NCBI RefSeq assembly: GCF_037325665.1
Contig: NC_090255.1
Coordinates: forward strand, 23,810,709 to 23,874,708
DNA from: Littorina saxatilis
Lineage: Eukaryota; Mollusca; Gastropoda; Littorinimorpha; Littorinidae
Length of the DNA: 64,000 bases
Direction of reading: 5' to 3'
Positions 46,204 to 58,185 of this stretch are shown in pieces. Numbering within the stretch: position 1 is the first letter of the stretch; each line of letters starts with the position of its first letter. A program made the translations under genes and the position numbers. The notes beneath the pieces were generated by a model that made no database searches, was not told the DNA's origin, and worked only from the letters and a program-made list of their open reading frames with translations.

Positions 46204-48177
46204 CCTTTGCCGTGCTTCCTGGGTTCACCTGTACCCAGAGACACACTAAAATCATTGTAACTCTGGAACCATTAAAGGTATCGTTTTGAAATTTTAAGTA
46301 TCTCTCACACACCTAATTTGCTCTCTGTCTGCAAATTTTTAGTGTGTACATGACAAAACATCAGAATTAATTGATTATGATAATTTACATAAACACTACC
46401 GATGGCGCGGGTTCACACATACCCATACTTTTAAAGAGTAGTAGTGATTGTAACTATCCCTCTGCCGACGGCGCGGGTTCTGCTACACCCATAATTACCA
46501 AAGCGGCGGAACAGTGTCTGTCTGCCTGTTTGTCTCCAAGAGACTGTCTGTCTCTCTGTTTGTCTGTCCGTATCTCTCTGTCTGTATGTCTGTTGTCAGT
46601 TGCTCTGTCTGTCTGTCTATCCGTCTATCTGACTGTCTGTCTATCTGACTGTCTCTGTCTGTCTCTCTCTGTCTCTCTCTCTCTCTCTTAGTCTCTCTCT
46701 CTCTCTCTCTTAGTCTCTCTCTCTGTCTCTCTTTCTTAGTCTCTCTCTCTCTCTTTCTTAGTCTCTCTCTCTCTCTCTTAGTCTCTCTCTCTCTTAGTCT
46801 CTCTCTCTCTTTCTTAGTCTCTCGCTCTCTCTCTTTCTTAGTCTCTCTCTCTCTTTCTTAGTCTCTCTCTCTCTCTTTCTTAGTCTCTCTCTCTCTCTTT
46901 CTTAGTCTCTCTCTCTCTCTTTCTTAGTCTCTCTCTCTCTTAGTCTCTCTCTCTTTCTTAGTCTCTCTTTCTCTCTCTCTTTCTTAGTCTCTCTCTCTTT
47001 CTTAGTCTCTCTCTTTTAGTCTCTCTCTCTCTCTTAGTCTCTCTCTCTCTTTCTTAGTCTCTCTCTCTCTCTCTAGCTCTTTCTTAGTCTCTCTCTCTCT
47101 CTTTCTTAGTCTCTCTCTTTCTTAGTCTCTCTCTCTCTTTCTTAGTCTCTCTCTCTCTTTCTTAGTCTCTCTCTCTCTCTTTCTTAGTCTCTCTCTCTCT
47201 TTCTTAGTCTCTCTCTCTTTCTTAGTCTCTCTCTCTCTTTCTTAGTCTCTCTCTCTCTCTCTTTCTTAGTCTCTCTTTCTTAGTCTCTCTCTTTCTCTCT
47301 TAGTCTCTCTCTCTTAGTCTCTCTCTCTCTCTTTCTTAGTCTCTCTCTCTCTTTCTTAGTCTCTCTCTCTTTCTTAGTCTCTCTCTCTCTCTTTCTTTGT
47401 CTCTCTCTCTCTTTCTTAGTCTCTCTCTCTTTCTTAGTCTCCCTCTCTCTCTTTCTTAGTCTCTCTCTCTTTCTTAGTCTCTCTCTCTCTCTCTTTCTTA
47501 GTCTCTCTCTCTCTTTCTTAGTCTCTCTCTCTCTTTCTTAGTCTCTCTCTCTCTTTCTTAGTCTCTCTCTCTTTCTTAGTCTCTCTCTCTTTCTTAGTCT
47601 CTCTCTCTCTTTCTTAGTCTCTCTCTCTTTATTTGTCTCTCTCTCTATCTTTCTTAGTCTCTCTCTCTCTTTCTTAGTCTCTCTCTCTCTCTCTTTCTTA
47701 GTCTCTCTCTCTTTCTTAGTCTCTCTCTCTTTTTTAGTCTCTCTCTCTCTCTTTCTTAGTCTCTCTCTCTCTCTTTCTTAGTCTCTCTCTCTTTCTTAGT
47801 CTCTCTCTCTCTCTCTTTCTTAGTCTCTCTCTCTCTTTCTTAGTCTCTCTCTCTCTCTTTCTTAGTCTCTCTCTCTCTTTCTTAGTCTCTCTCTCTCGTT
47901 CTTAGTCTCTCTCTCTCTCTCTCTTTCTTAGTCTCTCTCTCTCTCTCTTTCTTAGTCTCTCTCAGTCTCTCCCTCCCCTCTCCCTCCCCCTCTCCCTCCC
48001 CTGCAAGAGGTCGGTGAAGGGAGAAACTCGATGCACCCACTGAAGTAGCGCTGTGGGTTTCCCTGAACCCACCCCGTCGTTAGAGAAATAAACGGTAAAA
48101 ACCCTCTTTCAAATGTATGGGTTCAGACAAACCCGCATCGTCGGGAGTGTGTAGTCAAAAGCGGCATCCGGCAAAGG
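46204..48177. mobile_element. TTAA element with CT/TTCTTAGT satellite, copy 2
   Basis: CCTTTGCCG...CGGCAAAGG ends with TTAA on both sides (46200-46203 and 48178-48181). Arms are almost identical to copy 1. The satellite (about 46514-47990) is some 500 bp longer than in copy 1, with many variable CT runs between TTTCTTAGT punctuation marks. The right arm has only one of the two 64-bp units seen in copy 1. No ORF. Confidence 0.85.
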
Positions 48178-48181
48178 TTAA

Positions 48182-49830
48182 TGTGGTGGAGCGCATGCGG
48201 GTGTTGGCAATTTGAAGAAGCGAGAGAGGGAGAGAATACGCAAACAATAAAAGTTCGATGAATGCATTGAATAATGTTCTCTGTCCTCTTTTATTGCATA
48301 ACACTCACGCACACAATCACCAAGCATTTAAAATAAAAGTTAAAAATAGGTTCGTCAGACTAATGCTACTTTTCCAATAAACACTTTCAACACTTAGTCT
48401 GAAAAAGGTGGAAACACATACTCCGCACTCAAATCAAAAGTAGCTTGAGGCAAATCTCTACTACGAAAAAGTTCTGTTGCCACAACACTATAAAGTCACT
48501 AGTGTGTGCTCTACCAACACACAACACGCTCTAGAAAAACCCACGGTAATGAACACAATAATAAACACGATAATAAACACTACCTGGAAGAAAAACACGC
48601 TAATAAACACGGTAATAAACACGCTATCCCACCAAGAGTCCGCTCGGCTGGGGAAACAAAAAGTAAAAGCAAAGTCAGTAATTACCGAAACGCCAATTCA
48701 TATCAAAATATCATCTCACACAGTCATCAACACCACAATTACAATCATTCAAGTTCCAGTATTAAAATACATCATGCATGTTTGGTTTTCTCAATCTTAT
48801 CATTGGCCTTCCCTTCTGTTGTTAGTTACACATCATTTTATTACAGCTGTCAATTTCCAGACAAACAATAGTTTTTACCACAACAGGCCATTTAGCCAAA
48901 TCCAATATTGGTCCGAGAGGGGACCAACTTCCTGTGCTTGCTGAGATCTAATTCCAACACATTTACATGAAGAAAGAAAAATCAAATCATTGTGCCAATT
49001 CCAAAGAAAGTGTACCGATAACAAAAGGTCTATTCTCACCTGGTCTACATCATCTCTGTACACGAAACACTCCCTGGTTCACAACAGCATTCAAAATCCA
49101 GGACATCAGCCATCACACACTCCATCACTGGATCAGTCCAGTTGGTACACACCAACATTACACAGACAGTTTCACTTCCCAAATGCACAAAATCCACAAT
49201 GCATAATTCAATCAAATTCCGGCAAAGCTTGACATGCTTTTCTCTGCCAGTAGCAGGTCACAAGTGCGCGTTTGTTTCAACGTTGGGCGAGTTCATTACA
49301 ACTTTTACTCATTTTAGTCGGGAAAAGGGGAAGGGGGGAGAAGGCCCTATTATGACGCTGCTTGATTATGCGTCACCAATCCAAACATTATTTTATCAAT
49401 ACGATCTAAACTAATTTAACTTATTAAAAACAAAACTAAACATTCCCCATTCAGGAATATTCAAACAAATGCATAGTCTGTGTGTTTTCATTCAAATCGA
49501 ACACGCAGACGTAACCAATAGACACAAGCTGACACCCCTGTCTATGAAATGACGAAACCCTGAAACCTACGTCATACCTATGATAACAGCCTATGACGTA
49601 ATACAGGCGCTAGAAATAATAATTCTGTTGACACAGTCACACAATGTCAATACAGATTTCTCTCACTCACCACATAAATTTGAGATCAGTGTTCGCGAGA
49701 CGAAAATGATTGCAGATTGGCCGACTTCGACAGTGATCTCCGTTCTGTTCTTCACAGTTATGATAAAGACATCGTTCTAAGGTCAAAACAAGTCGACATT
49801 TTGGGACTGCTGCCGGAAGGAGACCGTAAC
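48182..49830 (-). mobile_element. possible solo LTR of an LTR retrotransposon (fossil)
   Basis: The block starts TGTGGTGG and ends CGTAACA, so it has TG...CA edges on either strand. GGTTA occurs at both sides (one base offset on the left), compatible with a 5-bp target duplication. On the minus strand an AATAAA-containing segment near 48285-48295 would suit an R region. No internal coding region or second LTR is seen, so a solo remnant of unknown family and moderate age is likely. Confidence 0.35.
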
Positions 49831-51300
49831 AGGTTACAGAAAAAATCGTCTGCTCCAGTGAGCGCGGAAACCAAACGGTTGATTATCACGTGACACTTTT
49901 GCCATATATTTAAAGTTGTTTGCACAGTAAATACAGCCGCGAAAAATAGCTCGCTTGAAACTGTCTTATATATATATCAATTCCTTTGAAACTTAAAAAT
50001 TACAAAACACCATGAAAAATCATTATCGACGATCGCGAATCTGCTTATATCAATAATACATTACAAAAAGCTCTAAATATGTTAAAAAAAAATCGGTTTC
50101 CTTGCATGCCAGACAAGGAAACTCAAGGCATCCTGTCAGGGAGAGAATGAGCCGAACTCATTTTGACTGAGTTCAGGATGGGCGTGTCGAAGAAGACAGC
50201 CGCAGAGTCAAAATATCACGCCATGTCCTCAGCGTATTAGCAATACCTGTCACGATATCGACCAACAGGTCAAACCAGGACACACACTACGGCCAGTGTT
50301 AAGCCGACAACATACTAACACAAGAAAAATGTTCATTCAAAATGAACAGCGTCGATGCAATGTCCACCAAAGATTTATTTTGGGAAGTGTTAAAGGTTAG
50401 GGTCAAAAGTTAATGAATTGCATGTTGTGCTGGATATATAAATTGTTTATTTCAGTCAATGCTTGATTCATAAGTACATTTTTCAGCATGGTGCATCTAC
50501 AGGAGGGTGCTCCAACAATGATGCATAGTGCCAACATTTAGCGCAAACTTTTCACAACAGTGCATTATTACCACAAAGCGCATACAGCGATTATATAGTA
50601 GCAAGTTGCACTAAACATTTGAACAAAATGCATTTTGTTCAAATGTTAACAGCACAGCACCAAGTTTTGCATAAGTGCACAACAGCACTGACCATTTCAC
50701 AAAAGTGCATTACAGCTGTGACAATTTTACAAAAGTGCATTGACCATTTCAGGCAGATGGCTAACATGCAGATTTCGCTTTTGTCTGTCTTTCTTTGAAA
50801 AGTAGGCATGTTCAAGATCGATGAAGTCATGAGCAATTGGGTTAGATGACAGAAAAGATTCAAAAACGTCAGATTCAGTTAGATGACAGAAAAGATTCAA
50901 AAACGTCAGATTCAGTGTTTTGGGCACTGTTGAACAGGAACATTCTCTCCTGTTCAACAAATGTGGGTTCAATTCAAAAGCAACATTGTCACAGATAGGC
51001 TAGTGTTACATTTCTGTAAAGTTTCAAAAACATCTTCCATGTTTTGGTTACTGTTGAACAGAGGCATATTTTCCTGTTCAAAAAAGTCTGACACAAATTG
51101 TCGTAGTTGTGGGTTAAGGTTCGATCTATACTGTCCTTCAAACGAGTCGTAGAACCGTCATTGTCACAGATAGTGTTACATTCAAACGAGTCGTAGAAGT
51201 AGTAGTACATTTGCGTTTGGTTGTTTTTTCTTTTAGATTCCTGTCACTCATACTAGCAGTATTGATTGAGGTACATAAATCTGTTGATGTACAGGGATGA
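49831..51300. other. stretch with small local duplications, no gene seen
   Basis: Several short direct duplications occur: an about 38-bp unit 'gatgacagaaaagattcaaa' repeated at about 50845-50920, repeated 'acaaaagtgcatt' motifs at 50690-50745, and 'ttcaaacgagtcgtagaa' at about 51137 and 51181. No splice-supported exon. Confidence 0.35.
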
Positions 51301-51500
51301 NNNNNNNNNNNNNNNNNNNNNNNNNNNNNNNNNNNNNNNNNNNNNNNNNNNNNNNNNNNNNNNNNNNNNNNNNNNNNNNNNNNNNNNNNNNNNNNNNNNN
51401 NNNNNNNNNNNNNNNNNNNNNNNNNNNNNNNNNNNNNNNNNNNNNNNNNNNNNNNNNNNNNNNNNNNNNNNNNNNNNNNNNNNNNNNNNNNNNNNNNNNN
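51301..51500. other. assembly gap (200 N)
   Basis: 200 consecutive N, bordered on the right by a CA tract. Probably an unresolved microsatellite. Confidence 0.99.
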
Positions 51501-51564
51501 CACACACAGTACACACAGACGCACAAAGACACACACACACACACACTGCACCAAAAAACACTCA

Positions 51565-51833
51565 CCTAATTAGTAGCCTGTGAGAAACCAAGCACATGGT
51601 CAAAGGAGAGGTTGTTTTGCTGACTTGGCCTTTTTAGAAGGGATGGGGTGTTGGAAACTGAGAGGTTGGGATTGGGAATGAGGTGAGGGAGTTTGCTTAA
51701 ACTGGCCACCTTAACCCTTTTGAACTTGATTGCGTAGGCTAGTATGTCACACAGCCTTGAAGCCATGCTTGGCAAAGAGCAAGAGCTTTCACTAGTAAAA
51801 AGGTGAAGGTGGCCACTCGTTGCTAGTAATTAG
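51565..51833. mobile_element. short element with ACCTAATTA ends
   Basis: Left ACCTAATTAGTAGC and right GCTAGTAATTAGGT are inverted with one difference. The interior is non-coding. No clear target duplication. Confidence 0.35.
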
Positions 51834-51887
51834 GTTTTTTGTTTTGTTTTGTTTTTTAAGGATGGATTTTATTTGTTCTTGTTGATT

Positions 51888-51902
51888 TTCTTTTCATCAT
51901 CG

Positions 51903-51943
<41 letters not shown>

Positions 51944-52159
51944 GCCGTCGTTGCGCGCGCACACACACACACACGCACGCACGCACGTTCGCTCGCACAC
52001 ACGCAGACACACACACACACACACACACACCGTGCACACACACAAACAGGCACACACAGACATACAGACACACACACACAGACAGACACACAGACACACA
52101 CACAAACACACAAACACACACACACACACATACAAACACAGACACACAGACACACACAG

Positions 52160-52190
<31 letters not shown>

Positions 52191-52201
52191 AACACACACA
52201 A

Positions 52202-52232
<31 letters not shown>

Positions 52233-52243
52233 GCACACACAAG
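51888..52243 (+). repeat. (CAT)n and long imperfect (CA)n
   Basis: (ATC)n at 51893-51943, then CA-rich sequence with many variants to 52243. The ORFs of 99-149 codons here are artefacts. Confidence 0.95.
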
Positions 52244-52360
52244 TGGTTACTTTTGCCTTGACATGGCAAGGTCGTTTTCAGGCTGTGAAGGAAACTAGGT
52301 CAGTCTTTTTCCCGGGAAAGGACAGGTCGGTCACACGGTGCGTTGGACGCTTTCACTGAC

Positions 52361-52460
52361 CACAGGCGGAAGGTATCGTCCACTGGACTACTACTATCAC
52401 AGTAAGTAAGTAGTCTTTCTGTGATAGTAGTAGTCCAATGGACGATACCTTCCGCCTGTG
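52361..52460. mobile_element. 100-bp near-pure hairpin with 7-bp direct repeats
   Basis: Arms 52361-52402 and 52419-52460 are 42 bases each with a single mismatch, separated by only 16 bases. Flanked by CACTGAC on both sides (52354-52360, 52461-52467). This fits a miniature fold-back transposon. Left end CACAGGCGGAAGG. Confidence 0.7.
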
Positions 52461-52610
52461 CACTGACACTGTCGGTAGTTACGTTTAAAGGATATTGCCT
52501 TCCTATTGGGGGTTGTGATCGATGATTTTAGTGTTTTTCGCTGTGATAATGAACACACTCCAAGATGAATGTGCAGCTCGAAAGGGGTGATTTTGTGCTA
52601 TTTTGTTGAC

Positions 52611-52961
52611 GGGCCTAGTGGATAGGACGCCGGCCTCCCAAGCGGAAGGTCTTGGGTTCGAATCCCGGCCGCGCCGCTTGGTGGGCTAAGGTTGGAGCTT
52701 TTTCCGATCTCCCAGGTCAACTTATGTGCAGACCTGCTAGTCGTGTGTACACGCAAGGACAAGACCACGTGCGCACGGAAAAGATCCTGTAATCCATGTC
52801 AGAGTTCGGTGGGTTATAGAAACACGAAAATACCAAGCATGCATACCCCGAAAGCGGTGTATGGCTGCCTACATGGCGGGGTAAAAACAGTTTTACACGA
52901 ACAATCTCACTCGTGCAACAAACACGAGTGTACGTAGGAGTTTAAGCAGAAGAAAAAGAAG
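52611..52961 (+). mobile_element. tRNA-derived SINE, Gly-like head
   Basis: Head 'gggcctagtggataggacgcc' with anticodon-loop CTCCCAA and B box GGTTCGAATCCC. The body contains 'gatcctgtaatccatgtcag' and 'ggtgggttatagaaacacg', and the tail is (AGA)n. Same family as 3344-3727. The target duplication is unclear (GTGCTAT / GTGTTAT). Confidence 0.8.
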
Positions 52962-53453
52962 TGTTATCTCTCGTTGAATCTAAGTACCCCCAGTTTCCGC
53001 TTGGTTCCACTCAGTGGAAAGCAAGAAAGAATTGAGCTCGAGTCCATTAATCAGTTTAAAACACACCATAATAAACTTAGCAGCAGAAGCTTTATTTAGC
53101 AAAAGCATGGTGATCGGGGCATCGGGAAATCTACCAACACTACCTATACTTTCGTAAATTAGTTCGACGGACCATCATATTCCAAGGGAGTAATTATTAT
53201 TCGAAGACTAGTAGCGGGAGTGGTTACTAATTTGTATCTCTGTGCGTGTAAGCAACGATGGTGCTTTTGCACTGCAATATTCGTGTCTTTTCCTCCATTT
53301 TACTAATATCCCGCTATTGCTTAGTTTGTCAAAATTAGTACTGTACTGTAGTGACAAAATATTTTCTTTCGCTCTTTTAAATGTTAGGTTTTACTTTCAT
53401 GAGTAAACATGGTTGAGCACAACCGAGACTTGCTATCACAGTGTCCTGTCTTT

Positions 53454-53979
53454 ATCAATCAATCAATCAATCAATATGAGGCTTATATCGCGCGTATTCC
53501 ATGGGTACAGTTCTAAGCGCAGGGATTTTTATATTTTTTTATATTATGCAATTTATATCGCGCACATATTCAAGGCGCAGGGATTTATTTATGCCGTGTG
53601 AGATGGAATTTTTTTTACACAATACATCACGCATTCACATCGGCCAGCAGATCGCAGCCATTTTGGCGCATATCCTACTTTTCACGGCCTATTATTCCAA
53701 GTCACACGGGTATTTTGGTGGACATTTTTTATCTATGCCTATACAATTTTGCCAGGAAAGACCCTTTTGTATCAATCGTGAGATCTTTAACGTGCACACC
53801 CAAATGTAGTGTACACACGAAGGGACCTCGGTTTTTCGTCTCATCCGAAAGACTAGCACTTGAACCCACCACCTAGGTTAGGAAAGGGGGGAGAGAAAAT
53901 TGCTAACGCCCCGACCCAGGGTCGAACTCGCAACCTCTCACTTCCGAGCGCAAGTGCGTTACCACTCGGCCACCCAGAC
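53454..53979 (-). mobile_element. Ser/Leu-head SINE, minus strand
   Basis: Reverse of the 20168-20677 family. The TCAA tail is at left, and the tRNA-like head with 'gggtcgaactcgcaacctct' and 'accactcggccaccca' is at right. Nearly full length; duplication not evident. Confidence 0.75.
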
Positions 53980-54335
53980 AGGCGTCGACAACATTTTACT
54001 ACTTTTAAAGTTGAAACTGAGATACCGACCTTGTCCTGTGCACTACCGTGTACACAACCACAGACCTGTCCAGGATTTTACTTGGGATCTTTCTACTTGG
54101 ACACATACCAAAATTCACCAGCCTACCTGTTTTCTGTGCCGCAAAGCGAAAACACTTTGCTGAATAAATATTCCCGGGATTGAAAAATGTGTCAGTTACA
54201 AAAATAAATGCAGCAAGAAGTTCCCACTTTGAACGCCAGGCTGTAGAGGTTTTGGTATGTGTGCAACTGGAAGAATGCTCTTATCCCAGAATAACACCTG
54301 GACGGATCAGTCTATGATGTTTTGCATGAGGAACT

Positions 54336-54623
54336 CAGGGCCGGACTAGGCTAAGAGGAGGGGGGGGGGGTTGCCAGTGGTGGTCCAGGGGGGCGGGGTC
54401 AAGGGGCAGAGCCCCTTGTGGGGGTGAGGGGGCGAAGACCCCTGAAGCTGATGGGTAGGTCATATTCTGAGATAGGAAAATGGTCGCTATTTGCATGAAA
54501 CGGCATAAAATAAACAATAATAAAAAATGTTTTAAATAAGAGTGCGGTACATGTTTAGGCTAGGGGGGGGGGGGGGGTTGCGCAACCCCCATACCCCCCC
54601 CCCCCCCCGGTAGTCCGGCCCTG
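54336..54623. mobile_element. CAGGGCCGGAC-ended element, copy 3 (short)
   Basis: CAGGGCCGGACTAG / GTAGTCCGGCCCTG ends with GAACT on both sides (54331-54335, 54624-54628). The interior is a shortened version of 17861-18491, sharing 'gggtaggtcatattctgagatagg'. Runs of G and C flank the ends. Confidence 0.7.
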
Positions 54624-54670
54624 GAACTGTTTGCACACGGTTAGTTACACGAGTTTCCAGTCGCCGCTTA

Positions 54671-55059
54671 GGCCACACACAAAAAAGGTGTGGTTAAGGT
54701 AACATAGCCAAAAAATAGGGTAGGAAGGTAGGCAATCACTTTTTTTTAAAACTTTTTTTTCTTAATAGCAGAGCAACTAAGCGTGTAGCACTCGCAACCG
54801 AAGAAGATGCCGCCATTTTTGTCATGGCAAGCGTCTGTTGGGCCTTTTTAGTAGAAGGAATTATTTCCCTTGCATCGTCTGTCGTCAGTCTGCATGACGA
54901 CTCGAACGCTATCGCTTTCATTGCGTTTTCTGCACTCGTTTTCTTGTTTTCATTTTGTTGTTGTTGACAAATGTAATAAAAAGTTATAGGGTCGGCCCCT
55001 AAAAATAGGGTAGGTCGCGTCGGGTTATCGTAACCACACCAATTTTTTTTTTTTAGGCC
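54671..55059. mobile_element. Harbinger-like MITE, copy 1
   Basis: GGCCACACACAAAAAAGGTG and the inverse of its right end (GGCCTAAAAAA...TTGGTGTGGTTA) form imperfect inverted ends. TTA flanks both sides (54668-54670, 55060-55062), the 3-bp TWA duplication typical of PIF/Harbinger. The interior shares 'aaaaatagggtaggt' blocks with 57134-57489. Confidence 0.55.
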
Positions 55060-55062
55060 TTA

Positions 55063-55752
55063 GTAATCGCAGACACTGACCACTTCAAAGCATCAACTTC
55101 CACCAGTCTCCTTATACACGCTGTCGTATACGTCTCTCTGTTTTCAACCTTACACATTGGGGTATTGGTTTTATCTTTATCAAGACACCCTTTTTATTTT
55201 ATTTTTTATTTATTTATTTTTGATCTCTGTTGCATGCAGGCTGCTTCAACCCTTTATTTTTCTTCAGGGTAGCATCCTTCTTCATTGATTTTCTTTCTTT
55301 TGTTTTCCTGCTTTTTATATTAATGTTTCTACTTTAAATATACCTATATCATTACCAATCCTATTTCTAAATGTATTTTAAACAACTTTCCTATGTAACA
55401 ATTCCCAAGACACACCTTTTGTTTAATGTCTTTTTTTTTAGCGTCTGAAGTATGCATTTACCTTTGCTATGCTTCTATGGAAGGAAGTAGATTTTAAACA
55501 CTTAGTAACGCTATAAGGCAACGATCTTACGATGTCAACGGTTTTACTGTCGTCCCAGACCAAAAGCCATACCGGTTAAATTTTGAGGTGATTTGAAATA
55601 CTCTGTGAATGGTAAAAGTTACTTTAAAACGACTCCTTCGAGCGCAAACTCAGGGAGTCCCACATCATATCATCCCTCGGCACTACCTGCCCCGATGGAA
55701 TTAACATCCCTCGTTAATTCATTCATCTAAACCTTCCCCCCGCTGTTCCACC

Positions 55753-55788
<36 letters not shown>

Positions 55789-56527
55789 GCACGGGTACGT
55801 GAGTTTTCTCTTTCGTTCCCATTCATTCCCCCCCTCCCCCACATTTTGTTTGGTCTACAGACCTCAAAACTGCCGCTTTTCAACTCTAACTTATTCTTCC
55901 CCTCGAGTAGCTTCCCTTGCTTCTCTGTCTTTGTCATTTGTTGGTTTGTGCAGTGCAGTTGTTTTGTCAGTTATTCTCCTCTTTATCTGTTCTATCGTCT
56001 TTCTTCTTCTTTTTTGTGTGTGTATTTTTGTGTTTTTGTGCCTGAAGAAGACCCTTAGGTCGAAACGTCGCTGTTATTCGTTCCGTGTTCGTCATTTTAA
56101 CGTGAGTACATTGCTTTTTGGTCTCCGTTTACTTTAAAACATCACGAGACATCAACCCAGGACAATATCCTCTTATCCTGAGGCTCCTTCCTAGCGCCAC
56201 ATACACGAGAGAAGACATAAAACTCGGCCATTTACTTATACCAAAGTTGTCCGGCATTGTAACAATACCTTAAATGTCAAGATTGTACATTGCGGACAAT
56301 CAGTGTTTTAATTCTCTATTTTGCAAAATATTTCTTTCAACAACCCTGATAGGTGTCGAGTGACCGATTTCAGTTGAGAGGACAGGAGAGTGCTTAAAAA
56401 ATCGCATATTCGTGACAGTCAATGAACTCTTAGGGAGCTAAGATACGGATGAAACCAAATCATCAGACACGGTTTGCGAAAAGCAAGAAGATCCTGTAAA
56501 CTGACTTCCCTTTTTGAGGGCAAGAAA
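55063..56527. other. no gene recognised; (GT)n and a retroelement-like tail
   Basis: A (GT)n tract lies at 55755-55786. 'cctgaagaagacccttaggtcgaaacgtcg' features sit at 56041-56070. This kind of motif is common at the 3' regions of Penelope-like and related elements, but too little remains to name one. Confidence 0.3.
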
Positions 56528-56624
56528 ATGGAATCTGGTACATTCTCCAGTGTTTTCGTGCAAGCACTTGTAATCGTGGCTGCATGTCCTTTGGTCTTTA
56601 GTCGCGTGTCGCACGGAGAGAGAA
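56528..56624 (+). CDS. candidate first coding exon with signal peptide
   Basis: ATG (56528) opens MESGTFSS, then a hydrophobic stretch VFVQALVIVAACPLVF, then SRVSHGER, ending at a consensus donor GTGAGT (56625) with one base carried over. A short polar start, about 16 hydrophobic residues and a polar cleavage region make a textbook secretion signal. The downstream partner is unknown. One possibility is 58369-58427, which has an acceptor TTTTATGCAG, the right phase, an open frame and a GTGAGC donor, but its AT-rich codons are unconvincing. The mature protein cannot be identified. Confidence 0.45.
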
Positions 56625-57133
56625 GTGAGTGATTTACTTATTTCTGATGAGCACTGTCATAACTAAGAAGGCGAGAGTCACGAGCAAGGATGACAGTGAG
56701 CGTTGTAGATAAGTTAAAGATACCTACCTCCTAGTGCAAACGGTCAGTACATCGCCGTTGTTCTGTCAAATCTTTACATTCTCTCATAAATGAAATACAA
56801 TGCAATGTTGATGAGAGTTCCAATGGAAAGTTGAAAAGCAAAGTCCTTCTCGTGTAAACTGTTCGGGTCATCGTCTCAGATCTGAACATTGCATGGGATA
56901 AGAACATCCCTCCACTTGGTCACATACTAAAAATGAACAACCTGGGTGTTCTCTCAGCACAGTGGTACTTGTTTTTTGGAAGAGATTGCGCAATTTATTC
57001 TTTAAAAAAATCTATCTCACAGCCTGGCTGCCCTCTTTACGGTGAAGCATTTTGTGATTTGTTAATTTTGCAGATTGATATATCATGATAATGATATAGC
57101 TGTTAGTTACGAGATCAATACATTTTTGTTTTA

Positions 57134-57489
57134 GGCCAAACAAAAATATATGTTGATTTGGGTAACCGTGACCAAAACAAATGGGGTCGGTACGTAGGTC
57201 CGCTTTTTATTTTTTTAATCTTTTTTATTTTTTTAGTCTCGGTATGGTTCGCAAAATGTGCCAGAGGTCGTTTTTATTGAGAAACGGTAGGTCGGCTTTT
57301 GTTTTCTTTCTTTTTTTCTTAAATGTAGTCGATTCTAAAGGAGGTTACTTCCCTTAGTCTCGGTATGGTTCGCAAAATGTGCCAAAAGTTAGCTTTTTTT
57401 AGAAATGAAAAAAAAAGTGTTAGGGTCGGCGGGAAAAAATAGGATCGGTCGGGTTACCCTAAATAAACATATATTTTTTTTATTTGACC
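57134..57489. mobile_element. Harbinger-like MITE, copy 2
   Basis: Inverted ends GGCCAAACAAAAATATATG / TATATTTTTTTTATTTGACC, flanked by TTA (57131-57133, 57490-57492). The interior has a duplicated 'gtctcggtatggttcgcaaaatgtgcc' block. Related to 54671-55059 by its ends and 'ggtcgg' blocks. Confidence 0.55.
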
Positions 57490-57810
57490 TTAAATCTTCG
57501 CAGAGAAAGCAGTCCGGTTGTAGCTGTAGGTTTGTTAAGTGGAAGGATATGCTCTTATTCCTTGCTACCGCCTTGATTTCCACAGGAAAGAAGGTGACTT
57601 TAAACCCTGACCTATCATAGCAAAACTGTTTCAAGGATAACGCCTTGCACGACATAATTTTGCCAAGGACAAGTTAACACAGCGTCTTTGTTTCAAGAAC
57701 AAGTACAAGGCTAAGCGTGGATTTAATGCGAGGGGGGGGGGGGGGGCGGGGGCGTATGCGTGTGTATATGTTCGAGCTTGAGTGAACAGACAGGCTAAGT
57801 CTGATAAGCA

Positions 57811-58006
57811 GAGTGTGTGTGTGTGTGTGTATGTGTGTGTGTTTGTGTGTGTGTGTGTTTGTGTCTGTGTGTGTTTGTGTGTGTTTGCGTGTGTGTGTTT
57901 GTGTGTGATGTGTGCGTGCGTGTGTGTGTGTGTGTCGGTGTGTGTGAAAAAGAGAGGTAGAGAGAATGTGTGCGTGCATGCGTGCGTGTGTGAGAGAGAG
58001 AGAGAT

Positions 58007-58063
<57 letters not shown>

Positions 58064-58088
58064 GAGTGTGTGCGTGCGTGCGTGCGTG

Positions 58089-58184
<96 letters not shown>
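57811..58184 (+). repeat. (GT)n and (GA)n compound microsatellites
   Basis: GT-rich 57811-57945, then GA-rich 57990-58058, a GCGT patch, and pure GA 58090-58184. ORFs up to 205 codons here are low-complexity artefacts. Confidence 0.95.

Positions 58185-58185
<1 letters not shown>

Noticed and set aside
51849-52298. Cys-Val and His-Thr rich ORFs up to 149 codons
   Set aside because: Translations of CA/GT arrays; also at 16779-17174 and 18595-19080.
56041-56073. Hammerhead ribozyme (CTGAAGA ... CGAAAC ... GTC)
   Set aside because: The GAAAC runs directly into GTC with no room for stem III, and the first pair of stem II is not complementary, so the fold cannot form as written.
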